A stretch of 64,000 nucleotides of DNA, taken from assembly GCA_028287305.1 (NCBI GenBank), contig JAQBPX010000015.1, positions 186,001-250,000 on the forward strand. Reading direction: 5' to 3'. This stretch comes from Gemmatimonadota bacterium (lineage in GTDB: Bacteria; Gemmatimonadota; Gemmatimonadetes; Gemmatimonadales; Gemmatimonadaceae). The notes under the pieces were generated by a model, which was not told where the DNA came from, searched no databases, and saw only the letters and a list, made by a program, of their open reading frames with translations. The stretch's first letter is position 1; each line of letters starts with the position of its first letter. Both the position numbers and the translations under genes were made by a program. Shown in pieces: positions 8,369 through 15,984 of the stretch.

Positions 8369-8596
8369 ATCCGCTCCTCCATCCTCGTCCAGAGCGCCGC
8401 CGGCGGCGCCCTCCTCGGCCTCCTCGCCGGCATCCTGCTCGTGGCCGTGGTGATCCTCGCGCGCGAGGTGGTGCCCGAGGGGATGGTGCGCGTGCTCGAG
8501 CGCATGCGCACCATTGCGCTGGTGGTCGGACTGCTGTTGCTGCCGCTCATCGGCGGCTGGCTGGGCTACCTGGAGGGGAAGCTCAAGCTCGACTGA
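8369..8596 (+). CDS. Small two-helix membrane protein, start uncertain
   Basis: The frame ending at TGA 8594-8596 encodes two clear membrane helices: GGALLGLLAGILLVAVVIL and IALVVGLLLLPLIGGWLGYL. They are joined by a charged amphipathic linker (REVVPEGMVRVLERMR), and the protein ends GKLKLD. Open frame continues upstream to a stop at 8282, but there is no ATG, GTG or TTG before the first helix. The first conventional start, GTG 8441, would cut that helix. The coordinate given starts at an ATC and is only approximate. The hydrophobic pattern makes a real protein likely. Its function is unknown. Confidence 0.5.
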   Translation: MRSSILVQSAAGGALLGLLAGILLVAVVILAREVVPEGMVRVLERMRTIALVVGLLLLPLIGGWLGYLEGKLKLD

Positions 8597-8612
8597 CCGG
8601 CGGACGCAAAAG

Positions 8613-8642
8613 AGCCCGCGACGCTCGGGAGCGTCGCGGGCT
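8613..8642 (-). terminator. Terminator of rpsU (bidirectional hairpin)
   Basis: AGCCCGCGACGC (8613-8624) pairs perfectly with GCGTCGCGGGCT (8631-8642) around a 6-nt loop. On the minus strand it is followed by CTTTTG, serving rpsU. It also closes the small membrane gene on the plus strand. Confidence 0.85.
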
Positions 8643-8682
8643 TCGCGCGATCAGGATCGGTGCGGCGCGAGGCCGCACCCGG

Positions 8683-8871
8683 TCAGCTGGCGCCGCGGGT
8701 GCGCTTGCGACGCCGGGCGGCAGACGCCTTGAGCTGGCGTGCCTCGCTCGGCTTCACGTAATGGCGGCGGCGGCGCAGCTCCTGGAGCACGCCCGCGCGC
8801 TGGATCTTCTTCTTGAACTTCTTGAGCGCCCAGTCGAGGCGATCGTTTTCGTCGATCGTTACTTCGATCAC
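8683..8871 (-). CDS. rpsU: 30S ribosomal protein bS21
   Basis: A 62-aa basic protein of the small ribosomal subunit, needed for base-pairing of mRNA with the anti-Shine-Dalgarno region. The bS21 pattern is complete: acidic N-terminus ([22 protein letters not shown] begins it), then [19 protein letters not shown], and a Lys/Arg-rich tail ending RRRKRTRG. The start codon is GTG at 8871. It stands alone, without the dnaG/rpoD neighbours seen in proteobacteria, and is followed by a strong terminator. Confidence 0.97.
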   Translation of the reverse strand: MIEVTIDENDRLDWALKKFKKKIQRAGVLQELRRRRHYVKPSEARQLKASAARRRKRTRGAS

Positions 8872-8932
8872 AAACTATCCCGCGTAAAGGTTCAGGCCAG
8901 ACCCTAAAAATAGGCAGGCCCGTGATTCCCCG

Positions 8933-9033
8933 CAAGCCGTGAAGTGCGGGGGCACAGGAGGTCGGGGGCTGAAGGGCTGGGGTCCCCAGCCCCTCACACC
9001 CTGAGCCCCTCAGCCCCTGCCCTTCACGGCTTG
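8933..9033 (-). repeat. Long imperfect hairpin at the end of the plug-domain gene
   Basis: A perfect 12-bp outer stem (CAAGCCGTGAAG, 8933-8944, with CTTCACGGCTTG, 9022-9033) closes arms made of GGGGGCTGAAGGGCTGGGG and CCCCAGCCCCTCA words. The outer stem contains the stop codon of the 9024 gene. It may act as a terminator or transcript-stabilising hairpin; there is no T-run. Confidence 0.6.
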
Positions 9034-9491
9034 TCGTGCAGCGCGTCCACCGGGATCAGCTGGATCACCGCGGCGCCGTCGCTCACGTTCAGCCGGACCA
9101 CCGCCTCGGAGGGCTTGTAGTAGCGCACCTCCTTGATCCGGTCGGCCGTGTAGTTCTTGAGGGCATCGGAGGTGCCCATGGCCTGCCCCTCCAGGAACAC
9201 CTGGACCTGCGGGCGCATCCCGGCGCCCATGCCGCCATTCATCGGCGGGACCATCATCTGCGGGCGGGCACGGGAGACCACGTCGAAGAGGTTCGAGGCG
9301 CCGTACTCCGCCAGCTCCTCACGGGTGATCTTGTACCGGTCCTGCTTGATCGGCTTCTTGTCCGGCGTCGCCTGCTGCTGCGTGGCGGGCGCCGGGTCAC
9401 GCATGGACTGGGCGTGGGCCGAGGACAGCAGGCCGCCGGACACCACGCAGGCGGCACCGGCAATCAGTGAACGGGTGGTCGAGATACGCAT
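9024..9491 (-). CDS. Secreted TonB-plug-like domain protein without a barrel
   Basis: A 155-aa exported protein. It has a signal peptide (residues 1-28, ending SSAHAQ) and a Gln/Pro-rich linker. The rest of the domain resembles the plug of TonB-dependent receptors: LFDVVSRARPQMMVP, then VQVFLEGQAMGTSDALKNY, IKEVRYYKPSEAVVR and a final GAAVIQLIPVDAL strand. No beta-barrel follows, so it cannot itself be a receptor. ATG 9491 is supported by GGGAGAAG 4 nt upstream. It is probably periplasmic or outer-membrane associated. A second plug-bearing protein without barrel lies at 29553-30896. Confidence 0.8.
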   Translation of the reverse strand: MRISTTRSLIAGAACVVSGGLLSSAHAQSMRDPAPATQQQATPDKKPIKQDRYKITREELAEYGASNLFDVVSRARPQMMVPPMNGGMGAGMRPQVQVFLEGQAMGTSDALKNYTADRIKEVRYYKPSEAVVRLNVSDGAAVIQLIPVDALHDKP

Positions 9492-9584
9492 GACTTCTCC
9501 CAATGGGGGGCGATAAGCGATACTACCCCCGTTCGTTCCGCCGCGCCAGACGCGCGTTGGCTCCCGCACCACAGGGTACCCGGC

Positions 9585-9791
9585 ATGACACAGAGTGGTC
9601 CCATCTACCAGGGCGACCCCGGCCGTCCCACCGTGGTCCATCGCACGGTCGCGGCCGCCAAGGCCGGCGTCAGCTTTGGCAGCGCCCTCGCCATCGCCAT
9701 CAGCTGGAGCCTGCACAAGTCCATCCTCTGGGCGATCGTGCACGGCTTCTTCGGCTGGCTCTACGTGATCTACTACGCGCTCACCCGGTGA
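9585..9791 (+). CDS. Small membrane protein, 68 aa
   Basis: A short protein with a polar N-terminus (residues 1-30) and hydrophobic segments (about 31-45 and 48-65: FGSALAIAISWSLHKSILWAIVHG and FFGWLYVIYYALT in outline). The pattern resembles the small membrane proteins found beside many genes in high-GC diderms. I assign no function. It sits between two minus-strand genes, and ATG 9585 is the only sensible start. Confidence 0.7.
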   Translation: MTQSGPIYQGDPGRPTVVHRTVAAAKAGVSFGSALAIAISWSLHKSILWAIVHGFFGWLYVIYYALTR

Positions 9792-9829
9792 GCACGTGCG
9801 CGCAGTTCCCGCGCGTCGGTACTGCGTAG

Positions 9830-11236
9830 CTACTGCGCGTAGCGCAGCACGTCGTACAGGAACCTGACGCCGAATCCCAGGTTCTCGAGCGAGATCCGCT
9901 CGTCGTTGCCATGCATGCCGCGCTGCGACTCGGCCGGCGGCACCTTGAAGGGGTCGAACCCATACGTCACGATGCCGAGCCGGCGATACGTCGGCCGGTC
10001 GGTCGCGGCGGTGAGCATCGGCGTGGTCACCATCACGCCCGGGTCGCGCTCGCGCGCCGCGCGCTCGATCGCGCGAAACAGGTCGGTGTCGATGGGACTC
10101 TCGAGCGGCGTCTTGGGTTGCAGCAGCGTCTCGAAGTGCACCGCGGTGTCGCCCGCCACCTTCTTCAGCTCCGCCAGGAAGGTCGGCACGTCGGTGTCGG
10201 GCAGCAGCCGGATGTCGAGCTCCGCGGTCGCCTCCGGCGGGATGACGTTGGTCTTGTTCGACCCCTGCAGCGCGGTGAGCGAGATCGAGTTTCGCAGGAT
10301 CGAGTTCCAGTAGACGTTGCTGGTGATCCACTCGCGCGCCCGCGCATTCTTCACCGCGACCTTCACGTTCGACAGCCAGCGACGCTGGTCGCCGGCGTAG
10401 GTGACGGAGATGTCGCGGAAGTACTTGTCGACGCCGGGCGTGACGTGCAGGGGCGTCTCCCATTTCGCGATCCGGTCGAGCGCGGCCACGAGCTTGGGCA
10501 CCGGGTTGAGCTTCGTCGGGCGCGAGCCGTGCGAGGGCGTTCCCTTCACGCTGAGCTTCTGCCAGAAGGTGCGCTTCTCGGCCACGCCCACCGAGTACCA
10601 CGCCACCTTGCCGCTCGCGTCGACCTGGTTGTCGGCGCCCTCCGTCATCAGGAACTCGACGTCCTTCAGCAGGTCGGCGTGCGACTTCACGAACTCGAGA
10701 CCCCCGCTGGAGTTGAGCTCCTCGTCGGCGTTGCCGATGAACACGATGTCGCGCGTGAGGGGCAGGCCACTGCGCTTGATCGCGATCATCGCCATGAGGT
10801 GCGCGATGCCCTGGTCCTTCATGTCGATGCTGCCGCGGCCGTACAGGTAGCCATCCTTGATGGTGCCCGCGAAGGGGTCCACGCTCCAGAAGGCGGGCGC
10901 CGCCGGCACCACGTCCATGTGGTGCACGAGGGCGATGGCCTTCTTGCTCCCGTCGCCGCGGAGGCGTGCGTAGAAGTTCGCGCCGTGCCGCGCGCGGAAG
11001 GCCACGGTGTCCAGCACCTGGTTCTCGATCCCCTCGCGGTCGCAGATCCGCTTGAGGAACATCGCCGCATCGAGCTCGTTGCCCGGCGGGTTGGTGGTGT
11101 TCACCCGGATGTAATCGGCGAGGACCTGCGTGGTCTCCTCCTTGAGCTTCGCCCAGTCCACCGGCTGCTGGGCGGCGAGGGGCTGGCCGAGGGCCACGAG
11201 GGACAGTGCGAGGGCAAGCGAGGAGCGACGGGTCAT
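9830..11236 (-). CDS. Secreted M20-family metallopeptidase (DapE/ArgE/carboxypeptidase S type)
   Basis: A 468-aa zinc exopeptidase or deacylase with a cleavable signal peptide (ends PLAAQQ, about residue 23), so it probably acts in the periplasm. Conserved M20 elements are in order: LVHHMDVVP (zinc His), YGRGSIDMKD (bridging Asp), IGNADEE (catalytic Glu pair), a lid/dimerisation domain with GTPSHGSRP, and a late MHGNDERISLENL region holding the last zinc ligand. The length fits the carboxypeptidase-S/ACY1 branch. The substrate is probably an N-acyl amino acid or dipeptide, but the sequence does not decide it. It is transcribed alone. Confidence 0.93.
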   Translation of the reverse strand: MTRRSSLALALSLVALGQPLAAQQPVDWAKLKEETTQVLADYIRVNTTNPPGNELDAAMFLKRICDREGIENQVLDTVAFRARHGANFYARLRGDGSKKAIALVHHMDVVPAAPAFWSVDPFAGTIKDGYLYGRGSIDMKDQGIAHLMAMIAIKRSGLPLTRDIVFIGNADEELNSSGGLEFVKSHADLLKDVEFLMTEGADNQVDASGKVAWYSVGVAEKRTFWQKLSVKGTPSHGSRPTKLNPVPKLVAALDRIAKWETPLHVTPGVDKYFRDISVTYAGDQRRWLSNVKVAVKNARAREWITSNVYWNSILRNSISLTALQGSNKTNVIPPEATAELDIRLLPDTDVPTFLAELKKVAGDTAVHFETLLQPKTPLESPIDTDLFRAIERAARERDPGVMVTTPMLTAATDRPTYRRLGIVTYGFDPFKVPPAESQRGMHGNDERISLENLGFGVRFLYDVLRYAQ

Positions 11237-11316
11237 CGGGATGCGTGAGGGGGATGGTCCAGGCGATTAATCGCCGAGGGAAGCTCGGTTCGCAATGGAG
11301 AGCCTTGAGGAAATTG

Positions 11317-11417
11317 CACGCCGAAACGCGCCGAAACGGCCGAAAGGGCCAACCAAAAAACAGGGCTCTGTTCTCGCAGTTCGGCGCGTTTCGGCTCTTT
11401 CAGCGCTTTTCGGCGTG
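11317..11417. repeat. Long imperfect hairpin of CGCCGAAA words
   Basis: Between two divergent genes (gap 11237-11549), an arm at 11317-11350 is mirrored at about 11383-11417. The shared pattern is CACGCCGAAA, GCGC, GAAA, GCCGAAA, with a few mismatches. The loop carries an A-run and ACAGGGCTCTGTTCT, a small hairpin. A GCGAGCGAAGCGAGC near-palindrome follows at about 11418. Nothing else recognisable lies in the gap. Confidence 0.6.
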
Positions 11418-11549
11418 GCGAGCGAAGCGAGCGCGCGGTCGTGCGGCCCCCCGCGCCGGAAGCCGGCAAGGCCACGCCCGAAACCCGGACTGAACGGGCG
11501 TCGTACCACCCAGTGAGACTCGCGCGCCCCCACCCCTGCCGCCCGCCGC

Positions 11550-13943
11550 ATGCTGCTTCCCCTGCTCGCCGCCGCCGCGTTCGCCCTGCAGGTGCAGGTC
11601 AAGGTCGACTCCCACAGCGACAGCACCGCGAGCAGGACCGGAGAGAAGAAGAAGAACACCAACGTGAACGTGCAGATCGGCATCGGCGGGGGCGGCACGG
11701 ACGGCCACCGGCAGGCGCCGCGCCGAACGCCCGTCACCGCCAGCCATCTCGCGACCGCCTTCCGCGATCCCGCCGCGCGCACCCTCCTGCTCAACGCCCG
11801 CGCGTCCCGCATGGCGCAGGATTCCGCCCTCATGGGCTACGACGCCACCGCCTACCAGCGCATCAGCGCCGGGCTCGGCTTCTCCGCCATCGGGCGCGAC
11901 CGCCTGGCCTTCCGCACCGAGAGCGTGGCGCGCGTGCAGTGGCAGCGCAACGTGGGCGCCTGGGTCGAGCTCAAGGGACGGCGCACGGTCGTGCCCATCG
12001 GTGCTCCCGACGATGACATCAACGACGGCGACCCCGACTTCGAGGGCACCGACGTCATTCCGTACTATCCGGGTTACGAACCGCTCTTCATCGGCGGCGG
12101 AATGGCCAAGGCCAACGTGGACGAGCGCGAGATGGTCCATCCACTCGCCGAGGGCGCCGAGGCCTACTACCAGTACGAGAGCGGCGACTCAGTGAGCTTC
12201 CGCCTCCCCGACGGCAAGAGCATCCAGCTCCGCGAACTGCGCGTGCGTCCGCGTGAGCCGAAGTGGAACGTGGTGGTGGGATCGCTCTGGTTCGATGCCT
12301 CGAGTGGGCAGCTCGTGCGCGCCGCCTTCCGCCTGGCGATACCCATGGACGTCTGGTCGGTGGTCCAGGCGGAAGACTCCACCGCGATGGGCGACGTGCC
12401 CGTCTGGGTGAAGCCGATGCTCACTCCCATGCACGCGCAGGTGAAGGCCATCGCGATCGAGTACGGCCTGCACCTCGGCCGCTTCTGGCTGCCGCGCCTG
12501 CAGGCGGCGGAGGGCGACGCGCAGGTCAGCTTCATGCACGTGCCCTTCAAGATGGAGCGCAGCTTCCGCTACGCGTCGGTGAACGCGCCGGACACGCTGC
12601 CGCAGATCGTGCTTCCCCCGCCCCCGCCGGCGCGCGACAGCGCCACAGGCGATTCCGCGTACAAGCAGTGGCGCGACTCGGTGCGTCACGAGCGCGTTGC
12701 GCGGCGCGACTCCGTGAAGCAGGGACTGGTGAAGCCGGAGCCGCGCTGTGATGCCGCGGGTTTCCAGGTGACCATGCGTCGCCAGTACAACGACGCACAG
12801 ATGCCGCTCGCCACCCGCGTGCCCTGCGACGAGCACATGCTGCAGACGTCCCCCGAGCTTCCCAAGTCGATCTACGATGACGGGGAGGAGATCTTCGGCG
12901 CGAAGGAACGAGCCGAGTTGATGAAGCAGGCGGTGTCGCTCGGCGCGCAACCCGACTGGGCGCCGCAGAAGCCGGTCGTGAGCTACGGGCTCGAGTTCAC
13001 CCGCTACAATCGCATCGAGGGACTCTCGACGGGTGCGGCGGTCGACCAGCAGTTCGGCGGCGGATACTCCGCGCGAGTGGTCGGTCGCATCGGGCTGGCC
13101 GACCTCGAGCCGAACGTCGAGGCCACCTTCTCGCGCAGCGACCTCACGCGCACGTTGCGAGTCGGCGCGTACAATCACCTGGTGAGCGCCAGCGACTGGG
13201 GCAACCCGCTCAGCTTCGGAAGCTCCGTGTCCGCGCTGCTGTTCGGTCGCGATGAGGGCTACTACTATCGTTCGAGCGGCGTCGAGCTCGGCTGGAATCA
13301 TGACGGCCGCGCGCACGTGGACTTCCGGGTGTTCGCCGAGCGCGAACGGTCGGCGAAGCTGGAGTCCGACTTCTCGTTGAGCGGGCATCACTTCCTGCCC
13401 AACCTCACCGCGCGCGCGGGCAACTACGCCGGTGCGGCGTTCACGCTCAGCCACAGTCGCGGGCTGGATCCGCAGGGGCTGCGCGTCTTCACCGACCTGC
13501 GGCTCGAGGCGGCGTCCGGCGATTCGTCGTACGGTCGCGGCGCGCTCGACATGACCGTGACGCACAGCCTGCTGGCCTCGGTGGATGGCGCACTGCGCCT
13601 GGCGGGCGGCAGCTCGGTGGGCGCCCTGCCGGCGCAGCGGCTGTGGTACCTGGGTGGCTCGCCAACGGTGCGCGGCCAGAGTCCCGACCTCGCGCAACGT
13701 GGCAACGCGTTCTGGCTGACGCGGGCCGAGATCGGCCGTCCCTATCCATTCACGCGCGTGGTGATCTTCGAGGATCTCGGCTGGACTGGCGATCGCGCGA
13801 AGATGTCGCAGGTGGGGCGCCCGTTGAGTGGCGCCGGCGTGGGCGCATCATTCATGGACGGACTCGTGCGCGCCGACGTCTCGCGCGGCATCTATCCGCG
13901 CAGGCAGGTCAAGTTCGACCTGTACGTGGAGGCGAAGTTCTGA
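11550..13943 (+). CDS. Outer-membrane beta-barrel protein with Omp85-like C-terminus
   Basis: A 797-aa exported protein. After a short signal peptide (MLLPLLAAAAFALQ) comes a large soluble region (about 30-450) with a proline-rich linker near residue 355 (LPPPPPARDSA). A C-terminal barrel of alternating strands follows from about 475. The strand-loop YLGGSPTVRGQSP resembles the VRGF lid-lock motif of Omp85/TpsB proteins, and the protein ends FDLYVEAKF with a terminal aromatic. This suggests an Omp85-superfamily-like or patatin-associated barrel, but no POTRA repeats are obvious. The first ATG is used; no Shine-Dalgarno is visible. Its role could be secretion, assembly or surface display. Confidence 0.8.
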   Translation: MLLPLLAAAAFALQVQVKVDSHSDSTASRTGEKKKNTNVNVQIGIGGGGTDGHRQAPRRTPVTASHLATAFRDPAARTLLLNARASRMAQDSALMGYDATAYQRISAGLGFSAIGRDRLAFRTESVARVQWQRNVGAWVELKGRRTVVPIGAPDDDINDGDPDFEGTDVIPYYPGYEPLFIGGGMAKANVDEREMVHPLAEGAEAYYQYESGDSVSFRLPDGKSIQLRELRVRPREPKWNVVVGSLWFDASSGQLVRAAFRLAIPMDVWSVVQAEDSTAMGDVPVWVKPMLTPMHAQVKAIAIEYGLHLGRFWLPRLQAAEGDAQVSFMHVPFKMERSFRYASVNAPDTLPQIVLPPPPPARDSATGDSAYKQWRDSVRHERVARRDSVKQGLVKPEPRCDAAGFQVTMRRQYNDAQMPLATRVPCDEHMLQTSPELPKSIYDDGEEIFGAKERAELMKQAVSLGAQPDWAPQKPVVSYGLEFTRYNRIEGLSTGAAVDQQFGGGYSARVVGRIGLADLEPNVEATFSRSDLTRTLRVGAYNHLVSASDWGNPLSFGSSVSALLFGRDEGYYYRSSGVELGWNHDGRAHVDFRVFAERERSAKLESDFSLSGHHFLPNLTARAGNYAGAAFTLSHSRGLDPQGLRVFTDLRLEAASGDSSYGRGALDMTVTHSLLASVDGALRLAGGSSVGALPAQRLWYLGGSPTVRGQSPDLAQRGNAFWLTRAEIGRPYPFTRVVIFEDLGWTGDRAKMSQVGRPLSGAGVGASFMDGLVRADVSRGIYPRRQVKFDLYVEAKF

Positions 13944-13953
13944 CGAAGGCGGG

Positions 13954-14898
13954 CTAGCGGTCGCGCGCGGCCACGTGCGCGCCGCCCTGCTTCCTCAGGT
14001 GTGGACTGGGCTCGTGACGGACGAGCTCATCGAGCTCGCGGGACTCGAGGTTCAGGTGGTACCTGGTGCCCACCACGCCGAGCCGCAGGTGGCTGAGCGT
14101 GAGCTGTCGCCCGAACTCGAGGTCGTCGGCGTTGTCGAACCTCACCGTGTCGCGTCCGTCGATGAAGGTCACGCCACCGGCGCCGCAGACCTCGCCCACG
14201 GCGCCATGCACCACGAGCGCCGTGTCCTCGTCGATGCCCAGCCCCATCAGCTCGGGATAGCTGCCGATCACCACGAACAGCCGCTGCAGCCGGCGACGCT
14301 GCGAGAAGTGCGTGTCGATGATGCAGTTGTAGCCGAGCAGGCCGAGGCCGGGCCCGATGTACTGCTGCACGTTGTTGCCTTCCTCGTCCATCTCGCCGCC
14401 AGCCATCGTGAGCTCGGTGCAGGCTGCCGCGCCGGCACTCGTGCCGCAGACCACGCCGCCGCGCTGGAAGAGCGCGCGAATCTGCCGCTCGGACTCGGTG
14501 CCGGCGAGCGTCGCCACGAGCTTGACCTGGTCGCCCCCGCCGAGAAAGACGGCGTTCGCGTCGGCGATGCGCGCGGCCAGCTCACGGTCCGCGCGCGCAT
14601 CGCCGCGCGTGATCTGGGGCACGCAGAACGTCTTCGCGCCGGCTTCGGCGAAGTCTTCCTCCCAGAGTGCCGCTGCCTCGAGCGGCACCCCGCTGGCGGC
14701 GGTGATTCCCACCACGCTCCCGTTGCCGCGTGCGTCGGCCAGGTGCATGAAGCTCTCGAACGCCTCGCCGGTGGTGCGCAGGGCCCCGCCGATCAGCACG
14801 AGCGTGCCGCTGGCCGTTGCGGAGCGGCTCTGCTCACTGCGCTGGATCGTGGGAGTGTCGCGTGCCGCGTCGTTCCTGTTGCCGCCGCGAGCGCTCAC
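13954..14898 (-). CDS. cphB: Cyanophycinase (S51 peptidase)
   Basis: Hydrolyses cyanophycin, the multi-L-arginyl-poly-aspartate storage polymer, to beta-Asp-Arg dipeptides. The 314-aa protein carries the S51 nucleophile elbow CGTSAGAAA (Ser154), the N-terminal LVLIGGAL strand, FLGGGDQVKLV and the IDTHFSQRRRLQRL block with the conserved His and Arg, and IGIDEDTALVV-like sequence (GLGIDEDTAL). The GTG start at 14898 overlaps the stop of the upstream CphA-like gene as GTGA, placing degradation in the same operon as synthesis. There is no signal peptide, so it acts in the cytoplasm. An isoaspartyl dipeptidase gene is not adjacent. Confidence 0.94.
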   Translation of the reverse strand: MSARGGNRNDAARDTPTIQRSEQSRSATASGTLVLIGGALRTTGEAFESFMHLADARGNGSVVGITAASGVPLEAAALWEEDFAEAGAKTFCVPQITRGDARADRELAARIADANAVFLGGGDQVKLVATLAGTESERQIRALFQRGGVVCGTSAGAAACTELTMAGGEMDEEGNNVQQYIGPGLGLLGYNCIIDTHFSQRRRLQRLFVVIGSYPELMGLGIDEDTALVVHGAVGEVCGAGGVTFIDGRDTVRFDNADDLEFGRQLTLSHLRLGVVGTRYHLNLESRELDELVRHEPSPHLRKQGGAHVAARDR

Positions 14899-15980
14899 TC
14901 GCGCGGCGCCCCGCGCCGGTCATCGAGGCGCTCGCGATGCGTCTCGGCCGCCACCGCGGCCGCCACCTGGCTGGCGATGGGCAGCGTGCGGTCCAGTGGG
15001 CCGCCGTCGCGCCGCTCGCCCCCGAACTCGAGCACGATCGAGTCGTTTTCGACCCATCCCGCGGCGCGCGCGTGCTTCTTGTCCTTGCGCGTGACGCGGT
15101 CGTCGCTGGCGAACGCCGCCACGCGACAGTCCAGGTCGCGCGCGTAGTCCTGCAGCTCCCACTCGTGCGCGGGGCAGATCACCAGCCCATCGCGGCGCAC
15201 CGCCTCCATGAGCGTGGTCATCAGGCGCTGCGCGCGCTCCGGGTCGCGGTAGCGCTCGGGTACATCCACTGGCTCGATGTCGAGGATGATTGCCATGTCC
15301 GATGAACGGTAAGGCACACCCCCAAGCAGCAGGAACCCCGGCGCCACATCCACGATGAGCGCCGCCGGGTCACCGAGCCGCCGGATCATCTCCGCCTGCG
15401 CCTCGGCGCGCCCGCTGCCACCGATGATCCCGCAGAGCACGTGCTGGCGCAGCGGCGGCATGTCGTGCGACTCGGCCATCGCCCGCAGCTCGCTCACCAT
15501 GGGCGCCACGCCGTCCAGCGTCCCGGCGAAGGCACGCTGCACGGCCTGCAGCGCGAGCGCGGCGGCGCGCAGCCCCACCAGCTCGTGCTGGTGCTCGAAC
15601 ACCAGCGTGTACTCCCCCTCCACGTCGCCGCCGCGCGTGCGCCCGTAGCCCACGTCGTGTCCCATCATGGTCTGCAGCTCGAGCGCCACGTGCTCGATGA
15701 TGTGCGGTGCGTACGTGCCGCGCCGCAGCCGGATCACGAACCCCCCGCGCTCGCCGATGCTGCAGCGATGCTCCGCCAGTCCCGGCATCGCGGCGAGCAG
15801 TGATTCCGTCATGCCGGGGACGTCGGCGGAGGAGATGTCCTCGTACGCCCCCACGTGCAGGTCCATGCGCGTCACGGGACGGCGCGACCAGTAGTTGATC
15901 CCGCGCGTGGCGTGCAGCGTGGTCATCCGGATTTCCGTGGCCGGGTCATGCAGCGACACGGCCTGCGGGGCAGTGCTCAC
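14895..15980 (-). CDS. Degenerate cyanophycin synthetase-like protein lacking ATP sites
   Basis: A 361-aa paralogue of CphA that keeps its N-terminal domain (about 20-160: ATRGINYWSRRPV, VPGMTESLLAAMPGL, IIEHVALELQTMMGHDVGYGR begins the match). It has lost the whole ATP-grasp domain. The remainder aligns with the Mur-ligase half of CphA, but the P-loop GTNGKTTT is replaced by GGSGRAEA (187-194) and the DVGIVLNVSADHLGL core by MAIILDIEPVD. It therefore should not ligate. GTG 15980 starts 4 nt after cphA; ATG 15926 is an alternative that better matches the CphA N-terminus. It sits between cphA and cphB. It is probably a structural or regulatory partner, by inference only. Confidence 0.8.
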   Translation of the reverse strand: MSTAPQAVSLHDPATEIRMTTLHATRGINYWSRRPVTRMDLHVGAYEDISSADVPGMTESLLAAMPGLAEHRCSIGERGGFVIRLRRGTYAPHIIEHVALELQTMMGHDVGYGRTRGGDVEGEYTLVFEHQHELVGLRAAALALQAVQRAFAGTLDGVAPMVSELRAMAESHDMPPLRQHVLCGIIGGSGRAEAQAEMIRRLGDPAALIVDVAPGFLLLGGVPYRSSDMAIILDIEPVDVPERYRDPERAQRLMTTLMEAVRRDGLVICPAHEWELQDYARDLDCRVAAFASDDRVTRKDKKHARAAGWVENDSIVLEFGGERRDGGPLDRTLPIASQVAAAVAAETHRERLDDRRGAPRE

Positions 15981-15984
15981 GAGC

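Noticed and set aside
9830-11236. M20 peptidase as the isoaspartyl dipeptidase that completes cyanophycin breakdown
   Set aside because: It has a signal peptide and the M20 zinc site, whereas cyanophycin dipeptides are cytoplasmic and are cleaved by other families. Location near cphB is not evidence enough.
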